Numbered from the stretch's first letter, positions 1-6,010 are shown. The stretch: DNA of 10,853 nucleotides from RYN-431 sp036388295 (GCA_036388295.1 DASVSC010000055.1:1-10853), one strand, 5' to 3'. The notes: generated from the sequence alone by a model not told the origin. Numbers and translations: made by a program.

Positions 1-23
1 TCCCGGCCATACCGGGAGAGGGG
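1..23. repeat. Palindromic repeat, family C, copy 1 (cut by window edge)
   Basis: A hairpin with stem TCCCGG/CCGGGA and loop CCATA, followed by GAGGGG. The same core (CCCGGCCATACCGGGAGAGGG) recurs at 6046-6072. The left arm is cut by the window start. It lies about 33 bp beyond the wrbA stop codon, so it could help end transcription or protect the mRNA 3' end, but no U-tract is present. It is more likely a member of a dispersed intergenic repeat family. Confidence 0.6.
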
Positions 24-55
24 ACCCAACACCGCAATTCGGTTTGCTCTAACAA

Positions 56-673
56 TTAGCCCGCCAGCTTCGCACCGATTTCCGTCGTGTGTTTCCCCTG
101 GAAGCGGGCGATGGCCAGTTCGTTTTCGCTCGGCATGCGGCTGCCGTCGCCGTTGGTGATGGTGCTGCTGCCGTAGGGCGAGCCGCCGGTGATCTCGGCC
201 ATGTTCAGCAGTTCCTTCGCCGCGTACGGCACGCCGACGGCGACCATGCCCTGGTGGTACAGGAAGTTCATCATGCCGATCAGCGTCGTTTCCTGCCCGC
301 CGTGCTGGCTGGCGGTGGAGGTGAAGACGCCGCCGGTCTTGCCGACCAGCGCGCCCTTGGCCCACAGCCCGCCGGTGGCGGCGAAGAACGCCTGCAGCTG
401 CGCCGTCGCGCTGCCGTACCGCGTGCCACTGCCGAAGATCAGCACGTCGGCGTCGGTCAGCTTCTGCGGGTCGGCGATCGGGACGTGGGCGAAGGCCTTC
501 TTCGCGTCTGTCGCCCCCATTTTCGCGATAATCTCGGCCGGCAGCGTCTCGGCCACCTGAAGCACCTGCACCTCGGCGCCCGGCACCTGCCGCGCGCCCT
601 CGGCAATGGCCTCGGCGAGCTTCCAGACGTGCCCGTACAGGCTATAGAAAATGATCTGAACTTTAACGGCCAT
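56..673 (-). CDS. wrbA: WrbA-type NAD(P)H:quinone oxidoreductase
   Basis: A 205-residue cytosolic flavodoxin-fold protein of the WrbA family, which uses FMN and NAD(P)H to reduce quinones by two electrons and so avoids semiquinone radicals. The N-terminal FMN phosphate loop is YSLYGHVWKLAEAIAEG (residues 10-26). The flavin-contacting segments are FGSGTRYGS (80-88), GGLWAKGALVGK (101-112) and TASQHGGQETT (120-130). GGSPYGSSTI (163-172) and ELAIARFQG (185-193) are typical WrbA C-terminal signatures, and the length matches the family. The frame stays open upstream to 802, but the ATG at 673 is chosen because AAGGAGA (679-685) precedes it at normal spacing and because WrbA proteins begin at this point. 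It lies 28 bp downstream of the MarR gene on the same strand, probably as an operon. A serine stands before the GTRYG loop where a proline (GTPTR) is more usual. Confidence 0.93.
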   Translation of the reverse strand: MAVKVQIIFYSLYGHVWKLAEAIAEGARQVPGAEVQVLQVAETLPAEIIAKMGATDAKKAFAHVPIADPQKLTDADVLIFGSGTRYGSATAQLQAFFAATGGLWAKGALVGKTGGVFTSTASQHGGQETTLIGMMNFLYHQGMVAVGVPYAAKELLNMAEITGGSPYGSSTITNGDGSRMPSENELAIARFQGKHTTEIGAKLAG

Positions 674-701
674 CGCGGTCTCCTTCGGTAAAAGAGTCGG
701 G

Positions 702-1175
702 TCAGGAATCGTTCGATAAATCGAGTTTGGCCAGAATGCGGCCGAGCGTGTCGGCGTCCTCGACGGTCCAGTTTCGGACCAGATCCAGCAGCGCCGCGTC
801 ATGGACCGGCCGCAGCATCTCGACCCGCTCCCGGCCGGCGGGCGTGATGGACAACCGGTTCACACGCCCGTCCTTCTCGTCCGGCCGCCGCACCACCCAG
901 CCGAGCTTTTCCAAGCGGTCGAGCAGGCCGCAGACGTTCCCCTTGGTCACCTGCAGGCGGGCCGCCAGCTCCTGCTGCGTCAACCCGTCGTGCATCAGCA
1001 GGTTCGACAGCACGTCAAACTGCGGCAGCGTCACGCCGTGTTCGCCGAGGGTCTGCTCGGCCCGCCGCACGATTTTTTCGCCTGCCAACACCAGCGCGAC
1101 GGCCGCCTCCAACTTGGTCTGGGCGGCAGTTCGCAGCCGCGAAAGGTGGACCATTTTGGGCGTGGCAGGGGGCAT
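702..1175 (-). CDS. MarR-family transcriptional regulator
   Basis: A 157-residue winged-helix repressor of the MarR family, expected to act as a dimer on DNA. Residues 48-115 form the DNA-binding domain: FDVLSNLLMHDGLTQQELAA leads into the recognition helix TKGNVCGLLDRLEKLG (77-92), then the wing RRPDEKDGRVNRLSITPAG (96-114) with the family's DxR motif. Flanking helices (about 15-45 and 116-153) would form the dimer interface. Cys82, the only cysteine, sits in the recognition helix and could be an oxidation or quinone sensor; that is inference. The ATG at 1175 has no Shine-Dalgarno sequence, but a TTGACT-N18-TATACA promoter places the likely transcript start at or next to it, suggesting a leaderless message. 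ATG 1154 (Met8) is the alternative start. The gene is followed after 28 bp by wrbA, which it probably controls. Confidence 0.92.
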   Translation of the reverse strand: MPPATPKMVHLSRLRTAAQTKLEAAVALVLAGEKIVRRAEQTLGEHGVTLPQFDVLSNLLMHDGLTQQELAARLQVTKGNVCGLLDRLEKLGWVVRRPDEKDGRVNRLSITPAGRERVEMLRPVHDAALLDLVRNWTVEDADTLGRILAKLDLSNDS

Positions 1176-1193
1176 TGGTTCATGTATAAACTA
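1176..1193. promoter_or_regulatory. Imperfect palindrome, candidate MarR operator
   Basis: An 18-bp imperfect inverted repeat, TGGTTCATGTATAAACTA on the plus strand, with 12 of 18 positions symmetric. It overlaps the -10 box and abuts the MarR start codon. Size and AT-rich centre fit MarR-family operators, and the position would allow autorepression of the marR-wrbA pair. No binding evidence is possible from sequence alone. Confidence 0.45.
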
Positions 1194-1212
1194 AAGACGG
1201 TTGGGAAGTCAA
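1183..1212 (-). promoter_or_regulatory. Sigma70-type promoter of marR-wrbA
   Basis: On the minus strand, TTGACT (plus coordinates 1207-1212) is followed after 18 bp by TATACA (1183-1188). The -35 box matches consensus at five of six positions and the -10 box at four of six. The predicted transcription start is 7-8 bp downstream, at the ATG at 1175, so the mRNA would have almost no leader. Confidence 0.6.
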
Positions 1213-1254
1213 CCGGCAATCCGCGGGCCTGCCGACGCGCCGGTCGCCGTCCAT

Positions 1255-1295
1255 GAGCAAGGCCAAAATATGGCGTACCAAGTCTCGGCACCCCG
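1255..1295. repeat. Degenerate solo copy of the RAYT-linked hairpin repeat
   Basis: The plus strand reads GAGCAAGGC, a variable centre, then TACCAAGTCTCGGCACCC. This matches the inner half of the element at 3138-3222 (GAGCAAGGC, TACCAAGTCTTGGCACCC). The minus strand can fold as CCGAGACTTGG/CCATATTTTGG around a TACG loop, with two mismatches and two G-T pairs. Only one of the two hairpins seen in the full elements is present. It lies between marR and the glycosyltransferase gene. Confidence 0.65.
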
Positions 1296-1423
1296 CATCG
1301 CACCCGCGCCGCGCGGATGATTGATCGAAAGGGTAAAGAAGCACGCGTCGAAGCGGCACGCACGCCACGTTGTTGATACCCTGACGGCCAGTGCCGGGTC
1401 GATGCGTCGTGAGTCACACGTTG

Positions 1424-2968
1424 ATGCCTAAAAACCTCCCGCTGCGAACGGCGATCGCGCTCGGCCTCGTCGCGTGTGTCGCGGTGCTGCTGGGCGCGTG
1501 GTGCACGGCGTCCGGGGTCGCGTTCTCACGGGATTCGGTCAGCTACGTCCACTACGCCCGCGTGCTGCTCCGACAAGAGCCGGCAAAAATCGAGGGCCAG
1601 CTTCACTTCGCGCTCACGCATTACCCGCCGCTCTACCCGGCGGCACTGGCGGCGTTGGACCTGTTCGGCACCGGGCTGCTGCGGGCCGCACGCGTGGCGA
1701 ACGTGCTCTGCTACGCGGCGTCGATCGTCATCGCGACGCACCTGGTCTGGTGCGCGACGCGCAGCGCCTGGCGGGCCGGACTGGCGGCCGTGCTGCTCGG
1801 CGTCCAGCCGGCGTTCGCGTCGGTCCACCTTTGGGCCAATAGTGAGCCGCTGTTCATCGTCTGGCTGCTGCTGATGGCCCACGCACTGCTCGCGTACGTC
1901 ACACGGCCAGAGCGTCGACGGACCTGGAGCCTTCTGGCCGGCCTGACGATCGCGGCGGCGACGCTGACGCGTTACGTGGGCATCGCGTTCCTTCCTGCGG
2001 CGGTCGTGACGATCCTGCTGACCGAAACCCGCCGCCGGGCGATCGTTCATATCGGCCTTCTGGCCGCCATGGTCCTGCTGCCGGTCGTGGCGCTGGCGGC
2101 GGTGCAGAAGGCCGTCGGCTCGGGCGTGGCCCACCGGTCTCTGGAGTACCACGCCCTGGGCATGCGACACTGGCACGGCGTGCGGTCCACGTTCGTCGAC
2201 TGGCTGGCTGACCCGGAGGTGTTCGGGAAACGCAGTGGCCTGATGGCGATCGTGGTCGTCGTCATGCTCATTCCCTTGATCGTCCGTCGGCGCACGCCGA
2301 TCAAGGCGGTGATTCTCCCGTGCGTGGCGATCTACATGACGCTCCTGCTGGTGTCGATCGCGCTGGTGGACAACGCCACGCCGCTGGACAACCGCATCCT
2401 GTCGCCAATCGCAGTGTTGTTGACGCTCTACGTCGTGAGCGAGGCACGGCGTCCGCCGGGCGTGGGGCGGGCCGTCGGCCCGGTGCTGGCGTGCTGCGTC
2501 GGTGGCGTCGTCCTGTTCAACGGCCTCTGGCGAAGCGCCAGCGGCGTGACCACGCTGCGCGACAGCGGTCTGGGGTTCGACCACGTCATCTTCCGCGCCA
2601 GCCCACTGGTCGCGGCCTGCCGCGATCTGCCGGCCGGGGCGGTGATTTACTCGAATTACCCGGAGGCGATCTTCCTGCACGCCGGCCGGGACGCGACGAA
2701 CTTACCGGGCCACGCGACCGCCATCGGCCGCGTGCAGGAGCCGATGGCCGGTGAACTCGACAAGGTGCGCCGCCGGCTGGGTCACGGCGGGTACGTCGCC
2801 TACTTCAACTTCCGCGTCGGCCGGAACGCCGCCGGCGTCGCGATTTCAGTCGATGAGCTGAAAGCGGTCGTGCCGTTGCGGCTGGTCCTACGGACGAAGG
2901 ACGGCACACTGCTCCGGTCGCGCCGGGCCGAGACACCGCCCGCGACGCAAGCGGCCTCGTCGCCGTAG
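1424..2968 (+). CDS. Polytopic GT-C type glycosyltransferase (ArnT/PMT-like)
   Basis: An integral membrane protein of 514 residues that resembles the GT-C superfamily, whose members transfer sugars from polyprenyl-phosphate donors on the outer face of the membrane. After a first helix (about 9-30) comes an external loop with SRDSVSYVHYA (35-45); the acidic residue Asp37 is where these enzymes keep their catalytic aspartate. Further signatures are HYPPLYP (66-72), SEPLF (140-144) and LTRYVG (181-186). About ten hydrophobic segments follow in alternation, to roughly residue 375. A C-terminal soluble part of about 135 residues includes YSNYPEAIFLHAGR, a segment type often seen in these proteins. 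Donor and acceptor cannot be inferred. An in-frame GTG at 1391 gives an 11-residue extension; the ATG at 1424 is preferred because it begins just before the first helix, though neither has a strong ribosome binding site. It appears to be a single-gene unit. Confidence 0.85.
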   Translation: MPKNLPLRTAIALGLVACVAVLLGAWCTASGVAFSRDSVSYVHYARVLLRQEPAKIEGQLHFALTHYPPLYPAALAALDLFGTGLLRAARVANVLCYAASIVIATHLVWCATRSAWRAGLAAVLLGVQPAFASVHLWANSEPLFIVWLLLMAHALLAYVTRPERRRTWSLLAGLTIAAATLTRYVGIAFLPAAVVTILLTETRRRAIVHIGLLAAMVLLPVVALAAVQKAVGSGVAHRSLEYHALGMRHWHGVRSTFVDWLADPEVFGKRSGLMAIVVVVMLIPLIVRRRTPIKAVILPCVAIYMTLLLVSIALVDNATPLDNRILSPIAVLLTLYVVSEARRPPGVGRAVGPVLACCVGGVVLFNGLWRSASGVTTLRDSGLGFDHVIFRASPLVAACRDLPAGAVIYSNYPEAIFLHAGRDATNLPGHATAIGRVQEPMAGELDKVRRRLGHGGYVAYFNFRVGRNAAGVAISVDELKAVVPLRLVLRTKDGTLLRSRRAETPPATQAASSP

Positions 2969-3004
2969 TGAACGTTGGTCAACGCGGAGAAGGTGTCGGC
3001 GCAG

Positions 3005-3067
3005 CGTCTGGCGCCGCAGGCAACGTCTTGGCGCCGCAGGCAATATCTTGGCGCCGCAGGCAACGTC
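3005..3067. repeat. 20-bp tandem repeat, about three copies
   Basis: The unit CGTCTTGGCGCCGCAGGCAA appears at 3005-3023 (one base short), 3024-3043 and 3044-3063 (CG changed to TA), followed by CGTC at 3064-3067. Each copy holds the 6-bp palindrome GGCGCC. A decayed partial copy (GGCGCAG) may precede it. The array lies 36 bp beyond the glycosyltransferase stop codon. There is no CRISPR-like spacer structure. Confidence 0.85.
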
Positions 3068-3137
3068 CGACCACGCTCACCACCGCCCGCCGGACGCGCT
3101 AACGGCCCAGCGGCCTTCTGCACGTTTCGCCTAGGGC

Positions 3138-3222
3138 GGGCAGGATTTGGTATCCCAAATCTTCTCTTACGGCACCGACCACCTTCTGCGAGCAAGGCTC
3201 GGGGTACCAAGTCTTGGCACCC
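3138..3222. repeat. Double-hairpin repeat, left bracket of the RAYT gene
   Basis: Two hairpins in tandem. The first, 3142-3163, has stem AGGATTTGG/CCAAATCTT and loop TATC. The second, 3193-3216, has stem CAAGGCTCGG/CCAAGTCTTG (one mismatch, one G-T pair) and loop GGTA. The element ends in GGCACCC. Read on the minus strand it aligns along its length with 3830-3918, including the foot GGGTGCCAAGACT and the shared CCTTGCTCGC/TCTTGCTCGC link, so the two form an inverted pair around the transposase gene. This copy is the more degenerate. Confidence 0.8.
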
Positions 3223-3247
3223 TGCAACCCTATCGATTCGGCATCGA

Positions 3248-3811
3248 TCAGGTGAGATCGCCGTGGTAGGTGGGGATCAGGTCGAACGCGATCGGTGGGC
3301 CGATGGCGTCCGGCTTGGCGCGGTAGGTTGCCGCGCTCGACCAGCCCCAGCCGACGCTGTCGGGCGATAAACCGCGGCGGATCGGGTTGGCGTGAACGTA
3401 ACGAATCTTCTCGACCAGTTCTCGATCGACCACGTTGCGGTCGTAGCCGCCGCCGAGTTGCCAAAAATGACACTTGCCCGCCGTATTGCGGAGCCGGTTC
3501 AGGATCGGTGCGTCGAGCGTCCGCCAGCGCGCCAGCACCGCGCTGGCTAGCGGGCACTTGAGCGACCGCAGGAAGGTCGAGACGCTTTCGGGCGGGTCGG
3601 CATACACGACCAAGTGAACGTGTTCGGGCATGACGACCCAGGCCAACACCGCCGCGTTGTGTCGGGCAGCGGCTTGTGCCAGTGCGCCGGCGAAGGCGTC
3701 CTTGATCTTGTCGTTGCGGAACAGCGCCAAACGGCGGTAGCACGAAAAGGTGAGAAACCGTGCCGTGCCGGGGACGTCGCGGCGACGCATCTGGTGCCGG
3801 AGCGGCGTCAT
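3248..3811 (-). CDS. REP-associated tyrosine transposase (RAYT, Y1_Tnp)
   Basis: A 187-residue single-domain transposase of the Y1/HUH superfamily (IS200-like, REP-associated). The metal-binding HUH motif is HVH (His64 and His66) in WVVMPEHVHLVVY (58-70). WQLGGGYDRN (117-126) and EKIRYVHANPIRRGL (134-148) are RAYT signatures; Tyr138 is the expected nucleophile that becomes covalently linked to DNA. WGWSSAATY (155-163) is the usual C-terminal motif. All key residues are present, so the protein may be active. The open frame runs upstream to 3916 through the right hairpin element; those 35 residues are repeat DNA read by chance, so the ATG at 3811 is used. ATG 3790 (Met8) is also possible; neither has a clear ribosome binding site. 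It is transcribed divergently from the LEPR-XLL gene and flanked by its likely substrate hairpins. Confidence 0.9.
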   Translation of the reverse strand: MTPLRHQMRRRDVPGTARFLTFSCYRRLALFRNDKIKDAFAGALAQAAARHNAAVLAWVVMPEHVHLVVYADPPESVSTFLRSLKCPLASAVLARWRTLDAPILNRLRNTAGKCHFWQLGGGYDRNVVDRELVEKIRYVHANPIRRGLSPDSVGWGWSSAATYRAKPDAIGPPIAFDLIPTYHGDLT

Positions 3812-3829
3812 GGCGGTAGCATACAGTAG

Positions 3830-3918
3830 GGGTGCCAAGACTCGGTAAGCCGAGTCTTGCTCGCGGTGGGTACCGACACACGGCAGGACAAGATTCGGAC
3901 TACCGAATCTTGGCACCC
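3830..3918. repeat. Double-hairpin repeat, right bracket of the RAYT gene
   Basis: Two perfect 10-bp hairpins: CAAGACTCGG-TAAG-CCGAGTCTTG at 3836-3859 and CAAGATTCGG-ACTA-CCGAATCTTG at 3889-3912. The whole element is bounded by the perfect inverted repeat GGGTGCCAAGA (3830-3840)/TCTTGGCACCC (3908-3918). The central 29 bp are unpaired. This is the best preserved copy in the window and the mirror image of 3138-3222. It lies 18 bp before the RAYT start codon and 52 bp before the LEPR-XLL gene. Confidence 0.88.
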
Positions 3919-3970
3919 GCCGATCTTGGTGTCGTTCATTCCCGATTTAGTTTTCAAACCAAGAGCGTTC

Positions 3971-4798
3971 ATGTTTTTAGAACCACTCGAAACACGTCGT
4001 TTGTTCGCCGGCACGATCACGTTTGATACCACAGGGGATGAGATCGTGATTCGTGGTGACTCGAAAAACAATAACTTGATCGTTGAATCCGCTTATGACG
4101 AAGGCGGCGAAGCGACGGGCGGTTACGTCATCACTTCAACCGAGCGAGATGCTTCGACGCTGGTTGTCGACGGCGTGATTCAACCATCGAACCGAATATC
4201 AATTCGCTACGTCTTTGGCACCCCCGACAGCCCTTTCCTGGCTAAGTCTTGGCGTGTCGAAATGGGTGATGGCGACGACTCATATCAGTTCACCAGCCAG
4301 GCGGCGATTCTCACTATGGCGGTAGATCTAGGAGGTGGCGATGACTACTACTACCAATACGGACGAGTTTCACAGTCGCTTTCGTTTAGTGCCGGTGCCG
4401 GCGACGACGCCGTGGGCATTTCATACTTGGACGAAGGCGCGCTTCGGAATGCCACGTTCGATCTAGGCCTCGGACGGGACCGCCTTACGATGATGTCCCG
4501 GCCCGGCTCGTCCACGCGTGTTCCCGTCCCCGGCCGTTTGCAAATCCTAGACACCTCGGGCCCGTCGAAGGTGTTGTTGCGGAACGTGGACGTGAGCCGG
4601 CAGACGCAGATCATCACCGGCAACTCGATCGACCGCGTGACGCTGGACAATTGCTCGTTCAAAGGCCCGGTGGCCGTCGCCACGCATGGCGGCCGGGACG
4701 TGCTGACCGGCACGTTCAACCGCTTCCGCGCCGGCGGCTTCGTCTCGCCGGGGCCCGGCCGCGATACGGTCGACGGGCTGGAAGAATTGCTCGGCTGA
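3971..4798 (+). CDS. LEPR-XLL domain protein with RTX-like repeats
   Basis: A 275-residue protein that opens with MFLEPLETRRLFAG, the short N-terminal LEPR-XLL signature of large planctomycete surface or exported proteins. There is no classical hydrophobic signal peptide. The body is beta-rich, with recurring acidic glycine motifs GDGDDS (99-104), GGGDDY (121-126), GAGDDA (142-147), GLGRDR (166-171) and GPGRDT (261-266). These resemble degenerate RTX calcium-binding nonapeptides, so a beta-roll or parallel beta-helix is plausible. Its target is unknown. The frame is open from 3857, but the earlier part reads through the hairpin repeat; the ATG at 3971 begins the LEPR motif and has a weak AAGAG six bases upstream. 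It is short for this protein class, many of which exceed 500 residues. The 5' half is much more AT-rich than the 3' half. Confidence 0.8.
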   Translation: MFLEPLETRRLFAGTITFDTTGDEIVIRGDSKNNNLIVESAYDEGGEATGGYVITSTERDASTLVVDGVIQPSNRISIRYVFGTPDSPFLAKSWRVEMGDGDDSYQFTSQAAILTMAVDLGGGDDYYYQYGRVSQSLSFSAGAGDDAVGISYLDEGALRNATFDLGLGRDRLTMMSRPGSSTRVPVPGRLQILDTSGPSKVLLRNVDVSRQTQIITGNSIDRVTLDNCSFKGPVAVATHGGRDVLTGTFNRFRAGGFVSPGPGRDTVDGLEELLG

Positions 4799-4809
4799 GC
4801 CGCGTCAGG

Positions 4810-4829
4810 CACGCCGGGCACCCGGCGTG
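4810..4829. terminator. Hairpin between convergent genes, candidate bidirectional terminator
   Basis: The perfect inverted repeat CACGCCGGG-CA-CCCGGCGTG starts 12 bp after the LEPR-XLL stop and lies between convergent genes. The effective stem is about 8 bp with a 4-nt loop. There is no U-tract on either strand, so intrinsic termination is uncertain. Confidence 0.5.
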
Positions 4830-4890
4830 TCGATCCAGAGAAATCGCCGTCGTGCCCGGGATTTGGCGTGGGCCGTCCCGATCGACGCAC

Positions 4891-5451
4891 TCACAATTCT
4901 GCCGGCTGGGCGACCGGGCGGGGACGGGCGAGGACGAGTTGTTCCAGGGTGAAGCTCGCGCCGCATTCAGGGCAGCGGGCCTCAGTCAGGCCGGCCAGGT
5001 TGTAGCCGCACAGCGGGCATTCCAGGGCCGGCATGCCATGCGCCGTGAGCCGCCCCAGCCGCTCGGCCGCGGTTTCGCGCCAGAGCAGCACCGTGGCGAG
5101 CACCCAGGTGATTGGCACCGTGCCGCCGCCGATGAGGACGGCGATCGGGGGCGGCACCTGGCGATTGATGGCCCGACACCCAAGGCCCACCGCCACGCCC
5201 CCCGCGAGCGACAGCACGGTGGCCAGCACCGTCAGCGTCACCCGGCGGCGGTTCCACGGCACCATGTCGCCCCAGAGCAGGACCCAGTACGTCCCGACGA
5301 ACAAATACAGGGCAGACCACATCAGTAGCAGTCTGGCCGTCGGCGGCGGGCCGGACATGGGAATGAGCGTCAGGAATAAGACGATGAACACCGCCCCGGT
5401 AAACGGCAGCAGCAACATCGCGAGGATCAACCGTACGACCGTTCGAGTCAT
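4891..5451 (-). CDS. Four-helix membrane protein with C-terminal zinc ribbon
   Basis: A 186-residue protein of unknown function. Four hydrophobic segments span about residues 5-30, 41-61, 72-92 and 103-124. A cytosolic or juxtamembrane tail follows, carrying a Cys4 zinc ribbon: CPLCGYNLAGLTEARCPECG with Cys145, Cys148, Cys160 and Cys163. Ribbons of the form CPxCGYxLxGLxxxRCPECG recur at the ends or starts of many planctomycete membrane proteins, where their role is not established. The frame opens at a TTG at 5466, but the ATG at 5451 is chosen because GGAGG (5456-5460) lies four bases upstream, inside the longer reading. It is convergent with the LEPR-XLL gene and has no visible operon partner. 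Confidence 0.78.
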   Translation of the reverse strand: MTRTVVRLILAMLLLPFTGAVFIVLFLTLIPMSGPPPTARLLLMWSALYLFVGTYWVLLWGDMVPWNRRRVTLTVLATVLSLAGGVAVGLGCRAINRQVPPPIAVLIGGGTVPITWVLATVLLWRETAAERLGRLTAHGMPALECPLCGYNLAGLTEARCPECGASFTLEQLVLARPRPVAQPAEL

Positions 5452-5455
5452 CAAG

Positions 5456-5460
5456 CCTCC
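5456..5460 (-). promoter_or_regulatory. Ribosome binding site deciding the start at 5451
   Basis: GGAGG on the minus strand, four bases before the ATG at 5451. It would be coding sequence if the upstream TTG were the start, so it favours the shorter protein. Confidence 0.65.
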
Positions 5461-5483
5461 GTTCAACTACTTAATAACTTTAC

Positions 5484-5510
5484 GGTATAAAGTATTTGCG
5501 CGTTTGTCCA
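5484..5510 (-). promoter_or_regulatory. AT-rich promoter candidate for the zinc-ribbon membrane protein
   Basis: The stretch 5463-5500 is strikingly AT-rich for this region. On the minus strand TGGACA (5505-5510) and TATACC (5484-5489) resemble -35 and -10 boxes, but the 15-bp spacing is short. This would give a leader of about 30 nt. Confidence 0.3.
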
Positions 5511-5936
5511 TCACCGAAGATGTCCGGCGGGGCGGCAGGGCATTCAGCGGAGAGCCCTGTGGTGTCGCCGAAGGTTGGGTCGGCTCGCGGCCGCGATGAC
5601 GGGGTGGAAGTCGCTTTAACGACGCGGCCGCGTCTGACAAGTTTTGCCTACGAATGTAGACCCGCCGTCGCGCAAGACGGCCGCCGCGACCGGTGAGGGT
5701 CGCGGCGGTGGGTGGGCGCAGTGGGGCTGAGCGTGAAGGACGATTCGAACAGATCGGCGGGCCGATACAAGGGGGAAATCGGCGGCGGGAATCTTCTAAA
5801 ATCGCCAGATTTTGGCCGACTTTTCCGGCCGCGGCGGTAGCATCGGTTCGGGGGCGGGCGAAGCGGCTTCTTGCGAAGTCGACGGCCGAACGGCCGACCC
5901 TCTCCCTAGAGCGGCGCGGGATTTGACGTAGCGTTT
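5511..5936. other. Intergenic stretch without a credible gene
   Basis: The open frames crossing this region have low-complexity Arg/Pro/Ala-rich translations, no ribosome binding site and no recognisable motif. It contains two GCGGCCGC palindromes (5589-5596 and 5623-5630 area) and the hairpin at 5681-5708. No tRNA-like fold was found. I see no function beyond a possible long upstream region or untranslated RNA. Confidence 0.5.
5681..5708. repeat. GC-rich 11-bp perfect hairpin
   Basis: Stem CCGCCGCGACC/GGTCGCGGCGG with loop GGTGAG. It stands alone in the gene-free interval, has no U-tract, and has no second copy in the window. Its role is unknown. Confidence 0.55.
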
Positions 5937-6010
5937 TTGTAGGGGCGACATACATGTCGCCCGCGTGGCTTGATTGACGCTCCCGGGCGACATGTATGTC
6001 GCCCCTACAA
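5937..6010. repeat. GTAG-type REP pair (BIME-like) with perfect 27-bp inverted arms
   Basis: Arms 5937-5963 and 5984-6010 are perfect reverse complements separated by 20 bp. Each arm is itself a hairpin, GGGCGACA-TACA-TGTCGCCC, preceded at its foot by GTAG (TTGTAG on the outside). A GTAG foot followed by a hairpin is the classic REP design recognised by RAYT proteins, and two inverted REPs form a BIME. The family differs in sequence from the repeat around the RAYT gene in this window. Identity of the arms suggests recent origin or gene conversion. Confidence 0.85.

Larger units (their letters stand above)
3138..3918. mobile_element. RAYT module: transposase gene between inverted double-hairpin elements
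   Basis: About 780 bp comprising left element, RAYT gene and right element in mirror symmetry: hairpin 2, hairpin 1, gene, hairpin 1, hairpin 2. The outer and inner feet carry GGGTGCC or GGCACCC. RAYT proteins of the IS200/IS605-like HUH superfamily bind and cut palindromic REP sequences as single strands, and their genes are often flanked by REPs in inverted orientation. No target-site duplication is visible, as expected for HUH enzymes. Whether the module moves as a unit or only spreads its hairpins cannot be told from one copy. Confidence 0.65.

Noticed and set aside
1526..2680. A 384-codon open frame opposite the glycosyltransferase gene
   Set aside because: Its His/Arg/Gln-rich translation is the antisense of a GC-rich membrane protein gene with clear GT-C motifs on the plus strand.
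3005..3067. Possible CRISPR array
   Set aside because: The 20-bp units are directly adjacent with no spacers, too few copies, and no cas genes nearby.
3812..3916. Upstream extension of the RAYT protein by 35 residues
   Set aside because: The extension is translated from the right hairpin element and is absent from the usual RAYT domain.
3857..3970. Upstream extension of the LEPR-XLL protein by 38 residues
   Set aside because: It reads through the hairpin repeat, begins at a TTG without a ribosome binding site, and would bury the N-terminal LEPR signature.
5730..5775. tRNA-like GATTCGAAC segment
   Set aside because: No matching acceptor, D or anticodon stems could be found around it; the similarity is limited to a T-loop-like string.
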